A stretch of DNA of 64,000 bases from Laspinema palackyanum D2a (GTDB taxonomy: Bacteria; Cyanobacteriota; Cyanobacteriia; Cyanobacteriales; Laspinemataceae), in NCBI GenBank assembly GCA_025370845.1, contig JAMXFF010000026.1:1-64000 (forward strand), given 5' to 3'. Below, piece after piece: positions 17,949 through 28,264 of the stretch. Both the position numbers and the translations under genes were made by a program. Position 1 is the stretch's first letter; every line of letters begins with the position of its first letter. Under the pieces are notes generated by a model that saw nothing but the letters and a program-made list of their open reading frames with translations, ran no database searches and was not told where the DNA came from.

Positions 17949-18335
17949 ATGATTAGCGAACTTATCGAAAGACTTTTCCCTCGAACTGGCGATGACAATA
18001 GTCGTGAGGAGGTCAAGCGTCGTCTGAAACTGGTGCTGGCTCATGATCGCGCTGACCTCGACCCGGATACCGTCGAGGCAATGCGAAAGGAAATACTCCA
18101 AGTGGTCTCTCGCTACGTCGAACTCGACCTGGAAGGGTTAGATATTTCCCTGGAAAACAACCAGCGTGCCACAGCCTTAATTGCTAATCTCCCCATCCGC
18201 AGAGTCAAAGAGGAAAACTCATCCCCCCCACCCCCCCCATCTCCCGAATCCCCCCCATCTCCCGAATCCCCCCCATCTCCCGAATCCCCCCCATCTCCCG
18301 AATCTACCCTATCCCCCGAATCTACCCCCTCCTAA
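17949..18335 (+). CDS. minE: Cell division topological specificity factor MinE with a repeat tail
   Basis: MinE stimulates MinD ATPase and drives the Min oscillation. Residues 1-88 form a complete MinE, with the N-terminal membrane-targeting helix ISELIERLF, the MinD-contact segment [13 protein letters not shown] at 22-34 and the dimerisation beta domain to IANLPIRR. The remaining 40 residues are a Pro/Ser/Glu tail made of PPSPES units (96-119), then degenerate TLSPES and TPS. Typical cyanobacterial MinE proteins end near residue 95-100. The tail must be disordered and its role is unknown. A terminator follows at 18384. Confidence 0.95.
   Translation: MISELIERLFPRTGDDNSREEVKRRLKLVLAHDRADLDPDTVEAMRKEILQVVSRYVELDLEGLDISLENNQRATALIANLPIRRVKEENSSPPPPPSPESPPSPESPPSPESPPSPESTLSPESTPS
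18234..18323 (+). repeat. 18-bp tandem repeats in the minE 3' end
   Basis: Four copies of an 18-bp unit (CCCCCATCTCCCGAATCC, allowing for phase) encode PPSPES four times; a fifth, degenerate unit encodes TLSPES. The near-identity of the DNA copies indicates recent slippage expansion, and the number probably varies between strains. Confidence 0.9.
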
Positions 18336-18383
18336 TCCCCACCTCTCCCTATTCCAATGGGCGATCGCATCCCCCTCCCAGTT

Positions 18384-18412
18384 GGCCTCTTTATAGAGAC
18401 CCGCTTTTTTTT
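18384..18412 (+). terminator. Terminator of the min operon
   Basis: The stem GGCCTCT / AGAGACC (one mismatch) with a TTAT loop is followed by eight T residues, about 50 bp after the minE stop. Confidence 0.75.
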
Positions 18413-18552
18413 AGTCTCTATCCGCAGGATTCATCATTCTCTATCTTCTTCCCATCCTGTTAGCTTCTAATCACAGTCTTGACCCAAATCCTCCCCTCCC
18501 AAATTCCCCTGATAGAGCGCCTCTAGCAGCAGTCTGATCCGAGAATTGAGGA

Positions 18553-18571
18553 GTGGGAGCATCTTGCTCCC
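18553..18571 (+). repeat. Solo GTGGGAGCATCTTGCTCCC arm
   Basis: This 19-bp sequence is identical to the left hairpin arm inside the element at 18820-18950, about 310 bp away. It is itself an imperfect palindrome. Confidence 0.7.
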
Positions 18572-18819
18572 TCCTCCTACTGTCACAGTCTTTACCCAAC
18601 TTCGCACCGAATTAGGATAAAAACCTGGGTTCTTGTCCGAGTCCCCTCATCCTGTAGCAATGCTCCAAAAGCGGATTCAGTCTCGGCATGGAGATTTAAC
18701 CCGATTTGAACTCAGCAAAACCAATCCATTCAGGCCAGCATTGGGTAGGCTTCTTCTCTCAACTTTAAACGAATTTCAGCCTGACCTCTAGGATCCGGTG
18801 GATTCATAAATCACCAACC

Positions 18820-18950
18820 TATAGCGACTCTCTCTCAATCATTCTGAGAAGAAAATTAAGCAGTGGGAGCATCTTGCTCCCTACTGCTAATTGGGAGCAA
18901 GATGCTCCCACGGACAAAAATGTAAGCCAATAACAGCGGGAATCGCTATA
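18820..18950. repeat. MITE-like element with a strong internal hairpin
   Basis: The ends are TATAGCGACT and AATCGCTATA, inverted copies with one mismatch. The middle holds a hairpin with two perfect 19-nt arms (GTGGGAGCATCTTGCTCCC at 18863-18881 and its complement at 18893-18911). A degenerate relative of the left part occurs at 9015-9058. It encodes nothing. Confidence 0.65.
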
Positions 18951-20023
18951 TTGAGGGCTAAAACTCAATCAAAATTGGCCTCAGTTCTATTGAGTTGAGA
19001 GGACCATCCCAAATCCGAGTGACAAAAGGTTTTTAAAAGTGGCCACAGGGTAGGTGAGCATTGTTTCTATAGCTACCCTCTTTTCCCTTTAAGGTAAGCC
19101 TATTTAATCCACAGACAGTTCTCAACAACATCCTTAAACCCTCCCCTTTTTATTTCTCGTCTTACCCGGATTTTTTAAAGATTCTGTGAAGACTTTAAAT
19201 CACCCCTTCGATGGACATAGGTGGACATTAAACTCAGCCGGGGCAATTCCCACAGGCCCTGTCCTTCATTTTGTAAAGTTTTGATGTTGCTATTATATTT
19301 TTTCTGTAAAGTTAAGACCGAAAAACTCTCGGGGGCAACTCCGTATTTTTACGGTAATATGAAGAAAAGTAAACTTTTCCAGACTATTTTTTTCTTTTCC
19401 TTAAAAGGACACTCCCTCAAAGCCTTCTCAATCCAGGGTTTGAACTGAAATCCCTCAAGTGGGGATAGTTTAAGTTACGATCAAGGTGGGAAACAATTCA
19501 CCCAACCTTTAATTCTCAATCTCAATCCACAAAGGGTGTGTCAACAGGTATCCCAGGTTTCTGTGAGTTGCCACACATACTATCTGATGCTTCCACTTTT
19601 ACTGTCTACCTGGCTCCTGATGGGTTTGGGGGTAGATGAACCCAACATCAAACTCTGCTGGTCCGATTGGCATCAACCCCAACTGGATCACCCGTCATCT
19701 TCTCATCAGTACATCGAAGAACCGATTTCTTCCCACTATCGCGGCAGTGCTAGGGATCGCGATTAACTCGCCTGTTTTGCCCCCTTTCGGTCTCGTTCAG
19801 TCAAGTCTCACTGTCAAAAAACCCACAGGTTAACCCCCTCCCCCACCACTGGCCACCTCTCTAAATCGGGAGGCTTAGAATCGGGTTACCCCGACCTTAG
19901 CCCCGGTGATAACTCGGTCAAGCCAGCTAACTTTTTGGATTCTTAAATTTTCAGTAGATCTATTGAGTTTGAGGTACACTAAAATTAACCCAAATTTGAG
20001 TTATCTATTCCCCCCATCCCAGC

Positions 20024-20902
20024 ATGAATCTTTACCGAAACTTTACAATTGGAGCAGCACTAACATCAGCCGCTGCGATCGCTTTCTTTAGCCCCTCGGC
20101 TATAGCGTTTACGATTACCCCCACTAACAATACCCAAACTTTGCTGGAGGCACTGCTTGGCCAAACCTATGGATTGAGTAATTTCTCAATGGATGTTACC
20201 AAAAATTCCCAAGCAATGGGTTTATTTGGAAATGACCCCTTTGGCTTAGGTTCAGGCATCGTCCTCAGTACGGGTAAGGTCAGCCAAATACCAGGCTACA
20301 ATGCCGTAGATGGCGGACTCATCCCCCAGAATTATTATCCTAACGACCTGAGTACCCCGTTTATCAGTCCCACAACCTCTGACTCGGTTTCTCTACAAAT
20401 TAGCTTTGATGCTGACCAAACCGCTAGTAAGTTATTCTTTCAATATGTGTTTGGGTCTGAGGAATTTGTAGAATTTGGAGGGAGTAAATTCAATGATTCC
20501 TTTGAATTGTTACTCAACGGGACCAATCTCGCCAAACTGAGTGATGGTAAAACTGTAACCATTACCAATCTGGTACCTGACCCGAAGGGGGATTTTCACC
20601 CGGACTATATCAACAATCCGGCTGGATCTAGCATCCCCACTAAACTAGATGGCTTTACCCGAACCCTGACCTTTGAGGGACTACTTGTGCAAAATACCCG
20701 AAATATCCTCACGATTAATATCAAAGATGTCGGGGATGGCCGACTGGATTCTGCGGTGTTCTTGAAAGGGGGGTCTTTGGGAACGGCCCTACCCCCGGAC
20801 CCAGAAAAAGTTCCGGAACCCGGTTTGGCGATCGCCACCTTGGTTATGGGAGGTCTAATCCTCCGCAAGGGTCGCAAATCCTCCTCCCGTTCCCGGGACT
20901 AA
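20024..20902 (+). CDS. Choice-of-anchor L domain PEP-CTERM exported protein
   Basis: The 292-residue protein has a Sec signal peptide (1-28, cleaved near AIA-F). A choice-of-anchor L type beta-sandwich domain follows, with GLGSGIVLSTGKV near 75-88, the hallmark FQYVFGSEEFVEF near 140-152 and a late DGRLDSAVFLKGG. The C-terminal sorting signal consists of VPEPG, a hydrophobic helix and an RKGRKSSSRSR end. PEP-CTERM signals are processed by exosortase (EpsH/CrtA type) and mark surface or matrix proteins. No exosortase is in the window. It stands alone between two gene-poor stretches. Confidence 0.85.
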   Translation: MNLYRNFTIGAALTSAAAIAFFSPSAIAFTITPTNNTQTLLEALLGQTYGLSNFSMDVTKNSQAMGLFGNDPFGLGSGIVLSTGKVSQIPGYNAVDGGLIPQNYYPNDLSTPFISPTTSDSVSLQISFDADQTASKLFFQYVFGSEEFVEFGGSKFNDSFELLLNGTNLAKLSDGKTVTITNLVPDPKGDFHPDYINNPAGSSIPTKLDGFTRTLTFEGLLVQNTRNILTINIKDVGDGRLDSAVFLKGGSLGTALPPDPEKVPEPGLAIATLVMGGLILRKGRKSSSRSRD

Positions 20903-22829
<1,927 letters not shown>

Positions 22830-22933
22830 TTGCACTAACGCGCGCTCTTGCTAGTGGTTAATAACCGTTAGACGCTATTAACCATTAGCTCGGGTCAATT
22901 CGCGAGTAACTCTTGACAATTGAAAACTGGAAT

Positions 22934-23341
22934 ATGACATTAACGGTTCGCGTGATTTCCCCAGATAAAACGGTCTGGGACTCTAAGGCTGAGGAAGTGA
23001 TTCTGCCAAGTACCACAGGACAACTGGGTATTCTCAGCGAACACGCTCCTTTGCTAACTGCCCTCGATGTGGGTGTAATGCGGGTTCGTGCCGATAAAGA
23101 GTGGGTGGCGATCGCCCTGATGGGTGGTTTTGCTGAAGTGGAGCAAAACGAAGTCACTATCCTGGTTAACGGCGCTGAACAGGGCGACAAAATTAACCTA
23201 GAAGAAGCTAAAAAAGCTTATTCAGAAGCAGAAACCCGTCTGAATAGCTCAACCACGGGTAGCCGTCAAGAGCAAATTCAGGCCAAACAAGCCCTCAAAC
23301 GAGCCAGAGCTCGGGTCCAAGCCGCAGGCGGCATGGTTTAA
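22934..23341 (+). CDS. atpC: ATP synthase F1 subunit epsilon
   Basis: The 135-residue protein is the central-stalk subunit that couples rotation and inhibits wasteful ATP hydrolysis. The N-terminal beta-sandwich begins [20 protein letters not shown] and contains [13 protein letters not shown]. The C-terminal helical hairpin is the Ala/Lys/Arg-rich region from about 88, ending in [15 protein letters not shown]. The start is the ATG at 22934, because homologues begin with MTLTVRV; a TTG seven codons upstream is less likely. It is atpE in chloroplast-style naming. Confidence 0.96.
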   Translation: MTLTVRVISPDKTVWDSKAEEVILPSTTGQLGILSEHAPLLTALDVGVMRVRADKEWVAIALMGGFAEVEQNEVTILVNGAEQGDKINLEEAKKAYSEAETRLNSSTTGSRQEQIQAKQALKRARARVQAAGGMV

Positions 23342-23378
23342 CAGGTTAACGGTTTAACTGATTCAATCAAAATCGATT

Positions 23379-23430
23379 GGGGTGAAGGCGGCAACAGTCA
23401 TGACTGGCTGCTTCACCCTTCACCTTTTTT
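23379..23430 (+). terminator. Terminator of atpD-atpC
   Basis: A GGGTGAAG / CTTCACCC stem with an inner CAGTCATGACTG palindrome is followed by a short CTTCACC and six T residues, 40 bp after the atpC stop. Confidence 0.8.
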
Positions 23431-23454
23431 ATCCCCTAAATTTTATCCCCTAAA

Positions 23455-23760
23455 TTAGACTCCCACAAGGTCGAGTAAAGGCTGAATCGTCTCCCAAGTC
23501 AGTCCTTGCTCAATATAGTCGGGGTTTTCTGGATTTAAGGGGCTTTTGATGCGATCGATTTTAATGATTTTACCGGAGTCGGGTAAGATGGGCACATCGG
23601 GGTCGAAAGCCGTGGGACGGGTTAAAGAACTGGAAAATCCCTTGAAAATTGTAATTTCATCCAGTTCTTGATCAATTTCTGCCGTCACGAGCAAGACTTC
23701 CTGGGGACATTTTTGAGTATATTTTTCGAGGCGTTGGCCCTGGGAGAGAGTGATTGCCAT
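23455..23760 (-). CDS. Small conserved-looking cyanobacterial protein
   Basis: I do not recognise this 101-residue protein with certainty. It is acidic and soluble, without signal peptide. It has an N-terminal basic helix (QRLEKYTQKCPQEVLLV), a beta-rich middle (EITIFKGFSSSLTRPTAFDPDVP) and a closing amphipathic helix. It is convergent with atpC across a terminator and is separated from the next minus-strand gene by 150 bp. Confidence 0.7.
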   Translation of the reverse strand: MAITLSQGQRLEKYTQKCPQEVLLVTAEIDQELDEITIFKGFSSSLTRPTAFDPDVPILPDSGKIIKIDRIKSPLNPENPDYIEQGLTWETIQPLLDLVGV

Positions 23761-23910
23761 CGTTCAAGTATCAGTCTCGTTTAATATCAGTGCGGATTTC
23801 AGAATAATCTGGGGTGAGTTGAAGTGGCGATCGCGCCTGAATTGAGGGAACTAGATTAGCAGGCGATCGCCGCTTCAGCTAAAAATAAGTCAAGAAGATC
23901 CCAAACAGCA

Positions 23911-24510
23911 TTATTGACCCGTTGCCGATCGCCCTTGCTTACCCAGACGAATCAGGACAAAGTAAGCAAAACAAACTACATAAATGACTAAACCCACCAG
24001 TCCCCAAAATCCTAATAAACCGGGGTCGCCATTGGGATGTAAAATTTCTTTAAAACCCCAGGGGGGATCAAGCCAAACTCGGCAGGAAGCGTTATTTAGG
24101 AGTGCAGATTGACTAGAGAAAGCACAGCCTAAAAAGGGGATTTGAATTAAAGTGCCGATTGCCATATAAATGGAAATCGCCCAACGCCAGGAGGTAAAGA
24201 CCAGCTTTAACGGAGATTGGGGGCGATCGTCCAAATCTTCATTGAGATCGACCCAAAACCACAGAGAAAGCGGAATCAAAAAGCGAGCCACGAACGCCGA
24301 AACAAAGCTCAGAGGTAGAGCACCAATCATCAGATAGACCGTAATGGCAAGTAAGCTTGAAACCCGCCAATAAATCATTAATAACCGCTGAATTGAATCG
24401 GCATTCTGAGTCAAAGACCAGATCAGGAGAATCAGCGGTAGGATTACTGTAAATAAGACAGCTAGTCGGTAATCCATCCAGACTAGCGGTTGAAACCAAG
24501 GTTGCTCCAT
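23911..24510 (-). CDS. DUF3177 family membrane protein
   Basis: The 199-residue protein has five or six membrane helices (about 12-32, 39-57, 59-85, 105-122 and 165-190). It fits the cyanobacterial DUF3177 family, whose N-terminus reads WFQPLVWMDYRLAVLFTV. No function is established. I prefer the ATG at 24510; an in-frame ATG at 24528 would add six residues. Confidence 0.75.
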   Translation of the reverse strand: MEQPWFQPLVWMDYRLAVLFTVILPLILLIWSLTQNADSIQRLLMIYWRVSSLLAITVYLMIGALPLSFVSAFVARFLIPLSLWFWVDLNEDLDDRPQSPLKLVFTSWRWAISIYMAIGTLIQIPFLGCAFSSQSALLNNASCRVWLDPPWGFKEILHPNGDPGLLGFWGLVGLVIYVVCFAYFVLIRLGKQGRSATGQ

Positions 24511-24602
24511 TGTGGATTTGATGACCATCGAACGTTAGCATTGTACCGTTGGTCCATAGACGACCCCGGGCGATCGGCTATTTTTAACACCAACAAGCAG
24601 AA

Positions 24603-24637
24603 GCAACTGGACCCTCTAGCTAGAGAGTTCCAGTTGC
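24603..24637 (-). terminator. Hairpin downstream of cp12
   Basis: GCAACTGGA...TTCCAGTTGC with an inner CTCTAG/CTAGAG pair forms a 16-bp stem. Read on the minus strand it lies 67 bp after the cp12 stop and is followed by a TTCTGCTTGTTGG stretch, a weak T-tract. Confidence 0.6.
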
Positions 24638-24703
24638 CAAAAAAAGAAATTGCAATCGAGGTTAAAGCCCTTTATCCAGAGTTATTCCCTTGCAAACCCT
24701 CAT

Positions 24704-24925
24704 TTATTCATCATAGATCCGGCATTCAGCAGCATCCGGGTTGTCATCACAATATTTCTCTAACGAGCTCTTGGGTTTTTGTTGGCGCTGATGGGCCGCT
24801 TCTGCTTGCACTTCTTCAACCGCATCCCAGGCGGCAGCACACTCTTGGGAGTTAGATCCACTGGTGTCGCAGACAGCGCGGGCATTTTCAAGCTCTTGTT
24901 CGATTTGTTCTTTGATATTGCTCAT
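24704..24925 (-). CDS. cp12: Calvin cycle regulatory protein CP12
   Basis: CP12 is a small disordered protein that, when oxidised, ties GAPDH and phosphoribulokinase into an inactive complex in the dark. The 73 residues carry both redox cysteine pairs (ARAVCDTSGSNSQECAAAW and LEKYCDDNPDAAECRIYDE), the core AWDAVEE motif and the C-terminal tail that enters the GAPDH active site. The start is the ATG at 24925; 20 more open codons upstream are unlike CP12. Confidence 0.96.
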   Translation of the reverse strand: MSNIKEQIEQELENARAVCDTSGSNSQECAAAWDAVEEVQAEAAHQRQQKPKSSLEKYCDDNPDAAECRIYDE

Positions 24926-25377
24926 AGCTTTTGTTTTCTCAACAACTTTGGCACTTTTGGCACTATATTCAAGGTTTCCGCTCAATCTTAGCGCTAACTT
25001 CTTTGAGTGGGTCTAGTAGAGGGCACGGGGCCAAGAGGGGACCACAGAAGGGGCCTGGTTTGGACAGAACGCTAATTTCTTTTACCAGAGATACAGGAAA
25101 CCCGGGCTGAGGCATTGTATCCGTTGTTATTTTTTAAGATTCTGTGGTCTTACCCGTTCCCCCCTCAGTAGATACTCTACTGTCTGATTCCCTAGAAATG
25201 TTAAATTATTTTAACACAAGCCTCGATAGCCTTGCGGATCTGGGCTTGGAGGGGGCGATCGCCAGAGGACAGTTGGTTCATGTAGCCGCTTTAGGGCAGT
25301 TGGCCCCCCAAAATCAGCTAAAAAATAAATATCTTTAACACTCAAAGTTTTAGCACTCTCTCAAAAAGGTGGAACCC
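24926..25377. other. Divergent promoter region between cp12 and the FIST gene
   Basis: 452 bp without a credible gene. A 64-codon frame at 25144 starts at GTG without a ribosome-binding site and has no motif. Promoters for both neighbours should lie here. Confidence 0.4.
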
Positions 25378-26610
25378 GTGGCAGACCAGATGAAGTGGGC
25401 CAATGCATTGTCAACCCGTCCTTCATTGGAAGGGGCGGTATTCGAGGTCGTAGAGCGATCGCAGCAGCTATTATCAGCCCCAGCCGATCTTGGCTTTGTA
25501 TTTATTTCCTCCGCTTTTGCCAGCGAATATTCGCGGCTGATGCCCTTACTACAAGAGCGATTAGGGGTGCCCGTTCTGATTGGCTGTTCCGGTAGCGGCA
25601 TTATTGGCATGGATGGACAAGACGTTGCCAGAGAACTGGAAGAACAGCCCGCCTTGAGTCTAACCTTAGCCTGTTTGCCCGGGGTCAAAGTCGAAGCCTT
25701 TCATCTGGATGGGGAAGAACTGCCGGATTTGGATAGTCCTCCCGATGCCTGGGTGGAGGCCATTGGGGTCCCCGCGAGCAGTCACCCCCACTTTGTCATT
25801 CTGGCTGATCCGTTTACGTCAAAAATTAATGACTTATTGCAGGGGTTAGATTTTGCTTACCCCGGCTCGGCTAAAGTCGGGGGATTAGCCAGTGGGGGAG
25901 CGATGGGAAACACAATGGCATTATTTAGCGGCGATCGCCTTTATCGAGAAGGGGCCGTGGGCGTGGCCTTGAGTGGCAATATTGTCCTAGAAACCATTGT
26001 CGCTCAAGGTTGTAAACCGATTGGGCATCCTTTTACCGTCAAAGAGTGTGAGCGGAATATTCTCTTGGCCCTGGATGACGGTCCCTGCGGTTCAGGGGTA
26101 TCTCAGAGACCCTTAGAAGCCCTCAAAACCGTGATTGAAAGCCTGAGCGAATCAGACCGACAATTGGCCCAGCATTCCTTGTTTATTGGCATTGCCCGAA
26201 ATGAATTTAAAGAGGAATTGGAACAGGGGGACTTTTTAATCCGCAACGTGTTGGGAGTGGACCCTAGAGAAGGAGCCATTGCCGTGGGCGATCGCCTCCG
26301 TCCCGGCCAGCGCATCCAGTTCCACCTCCGGGATGCCCAAACCTCTGCTGAAGACCTAGAAATGCTCCTGCAACGGTATCAAAGTAGTTTTTCCGCTTCA
26401 AATTCTTCCGTGGGAGCATTAATGTTTGCCTGTCTCGGGCGCGGTGAACAACTCTATGGTGAGCCTGATTTTGACTCTCGTCTGTTTAGGCAATATGTCG
26501 GGAACATCCCCGTGAGTGGCTTTTTTTGCAACGGTGAAATTGGCCCAGTGGGGGGTGGAACCTTCCTTCATGGATATACGTCCGTATTTGGAATATGTCA
26601 CCCGCTCTAA
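25378..26610 (+). CDS. FIST domain sensor protein
   Basis: FIST domains are predicted ligand-sensing modules, proposed to bind small molecules such as amino acids. The 410-residue protein has FIST N at about 25-215 (strands such as LGFVFISSAFASEYSRLMPLL, GCSGSGIIGM) and FIST C at about 230-375 (HSLFIGIARNEF, GDFLIRNVLGVDPREGAIAVGD). The closing motif is VSGFFCNGEIGPVGGGTFLHGYTSVFG. It carries no kinase or output domain, so it probably acts through a partner. I chose the GTG at 25378 (reading MADQMKWANAL), with GGTGG upstream. A GTG three codons earlier and an ATG at 25390 are alternatives. Confidence 0.88.
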   Translation: MADQMKWANALSTRPSLEGAVFEVVERSQQLLSAPADLGFVFISSAFASEYSRLMPLLQERLGVPVLIGCSGSGIIGMDGQDVARELEEQPALSLTLACLPGVKVEAFHLDGEELPDLDSPPDAWVEAIGVPASSHPHFVILADPFTSKINDLLQGLDFAYPGSAKVGGLASGGAMGNTMALFSGDRLYREGAVGVALSGNIVLETIVAQGCKPIGHPFTVKECERNILLALDDGPCGSGVSQRPLEALKTVIESLSESDRQLAQHSLFIGIARNEFKEELEQGDFLIRNVLGVDPREGAIAVGDRLRPGQRIQFHLRDAQTSAEDLEMLLQRYQSSFSASNSSVGALMFACLGRGEQLYGEPDFDSRLFRQYVGNIPVSGFFCNGEIGPVGGGTFLHGYTSVFGICHPL

Positions 26611-27232
26611 AATCTGTCGATTAACTGAGTGTTCGCTCACCCGTTAGGGGAAACGCCATTGCAGTTATCGATTTCTTGAATGCTGACTGGGGCTGACCGT
26701 TATTGCCTTCCTTCAAGGGAGGCCAATTCTGGCCATTGGAGCAATTCTTTCACCTCTTTTCTAAAGTCAAGTTGGGAAATTAAGCGCAGGAAACGGTTTA
26801 GACACCATTTGGGTGGGAGTTTTTACTTTTTTAATTCTCTATACTAGGGCTAAAAAAAAGAAAACCCACCTAAATTTACGGAGAGTTGAGGAGACAAAAA
26901 TTAACAAAAAATTTCAGGTTCAAAAAGAACATTGGGTCGATTCGTTTTGTGCTATGTTAGCGATTAGCAGATAAAAATTCTGCTTTCAGATTCGTCTAGG
27001 CAACCCGCATTGATCCGGGAGTTTAAGTTTAAAAAAATAAAAAAACTCTAGGATTGGCATCCATGTATTGGATGTCGGGCTTTTCTTTCCCATCCATCCC
27101 ATTCTGTGCTCCCATTCTGTGGATTTGTCTGCCAACCCCTGCCTTTTTAATCCAAACCTGGGGGGGGGTGAAACCGATTCCAAGACAAACCAATTGGGAA
27201 ACAAATGAGCAAGTTTCCTCATCGAAAATTTT
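26611..27232. other. Gene-free stretch
   Basis: 622 bp with AT-rich parts and no supported frame. A C-run/G-run mix near 27160 and a 20-bp T-rich track near 26820-26860 are the only notable points. It should contain the promoter of the following two-gene unit. Confidence 0.4.
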
Positions 27233-28243
27233 ATGAAGATTTGCCCTGTCCAACCTGCGATACTCGCGATCGCATTATTAGGACCCCTCGGATGGACCAC
27301 AGGCGCGATCGCGCAAACTCTAAGCCCCTTAGACCTTGACGCTCCCACCGAGGACTGTCAAGCCTGCTTACTCGATCGCCTGACAACTCCCTCCCTGGGT
27401 TTCCCCCTTGCTCCCAATCATACCGAATCATCCTGGACCGATCCGGAGATGATTTCCCAAACCCCAACTAATTCCACGGCCCAAAACGTCAGAGCGCAGA
27501 CCCAGCAACTTCAGCAGCGCCTACAAACCCTGCAAGAAGTGCCACTGCAACAAATCTATCTCGGCGCACCGGGAACCAGTTCCAATACCCCCACCGCTTA
27601 TGGGGGAAGCTTTGGCACCGTGGGAGTTGGCTTTAGCTATCAACAACGAACCCGGTACACCGACGAAAGCGATGGCACCACCGGACTCGTCATGAGTTTT
27701 GGAGATCCCCAGAACCTCGTCGGGTTGGATGTCGGGGTCACCCTGTTGGACTTATCCAGCATCAACGATCGCGGAGGGTTTGGCGAACGCGGCTCCTTTA
27801 ACTTCAAAGCGCACCGGGCCTTTCCCGGTGATTTGGGCGTCGCTGTTGGACTGGAAAACGCCTTAATCTGGGGCTTTTCCGATGCCGATACCAGCGTTTA
27901 TGGAGTCGTCAGCAAGCGATTCCGCCTGAGCGAAAATAGCCAAGACCCCTTTAGCCGACTCTCCGTCTCTGCTGGAGTCGGAAACGGACGCTTTCGCACC
28001 GAAGACCAAGTGCAAGACGACGAAGGGAGCATCGGCGTATTTGGTAGCGTTGCCGTGCAAGTCATCCCCCCGGTCAGCGTTTTCACCGAATGGACCGGCC
28101 AAGACTTAAACATTGGTGCATCAGTCCTGCCTTTTCGCAACTTCCCCATTGTTATTACTCCAACCCTCAGCGACATCACCGGAACCGCTGGTGATGGCAC
28201 TCGCTTTACGTTAGGTGTTGGCTACGGAATGTCCTTTTTTTAA
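27233..28243 (+). CDS. Exported protein, probable outer-membrane beta-barrel
   Basis: The 336-residue protein has a signal peptide (1-28, ending GAIAQ). A Cys-x2-Cys pair (DCQACLLD) and a Gln-rich coiled segment (QTQQLQQRLQTLQ) near 90 follow. From about 120 it runs as glycine-rich alternating strands such as GGSFGTVGVGFSYQQR and FTLGVGYGMSFF. The terminal phenylalanine and alternating pattern fit an outer-membrane barrel or a porin-like surface protein. I do not recognise a family. Its stop is 21 bp from the next start, so the two are probably cotranscribed. Confidence 0.7.
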   Translation: MKICPVQPAILAIALLGPLGWTTGAIAQTLSPLDLDAPTEDCQACLLDRLTTPSLGFPLAPNHTESSWTDPEMISQTPTNSTAQNVRAQTQQLQQRLQTLQEVPLQQIYLGAPGTSSNTPTAYGGSFGTVGVGFSYQQRTRYTDESDGTTGLVMSFGDPQNLVGLDVGVTLLDLSSINDRGGFGERGSFNFKAHRAFPGDLGVAVGLENALIWGFSDADTSVYGVVSKRFRLSENSQDPFSRLSVSAGVGNGRFRTEDQVQDDEGSIGVFGSVAVQVIPPVSVFTEWTGQDLNIGASVLPFRNFPIVITPTLSDITGTAGDGTRFTLGVGYGMSFF

Positions 28244-28264
28244 CCCAAATTCAGGAGGGTGAAC

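Larger units (their letters stand above)
18413..20023. other. 1.6-kb stretch without a convincing gene
   Basis: Apart from the repeats listed separately I see only short open frames. These are 75 codons at 19221, 76 codons at 19536 and 65 codons at 19636. None has a ribosome-binding site or a recognisable motif. The segment at 19536-19833 shifts between two frames that both contain plausible hydrophobic stretches, so a decayed gene is possible but unproven. The last 100 bp should hold the promoter of the PEP-CTERM gene. Confidence 0.4.

Noticed and set aside
18234-18323. Possible CRISPR-like array
   Set aside because: The 18-bp units are contiguous without spacers and are in-frame codons of minE.
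19221-19448. 75-codon frame
   Set aside because: AT-rich, no ribosome-binding site, and no recognisable motif. Kept as non-coding.
19536-19833. Overlapping 76- and 65-codon frames
   Set aside because: Neither has a start signal, and a decayed gene cannot be shown without homologues.
25144-25338. 64-codon frame starting at GTG
   Set aside because: No ribosome-binding site, no motif, and it lies in the divergent promoter region.
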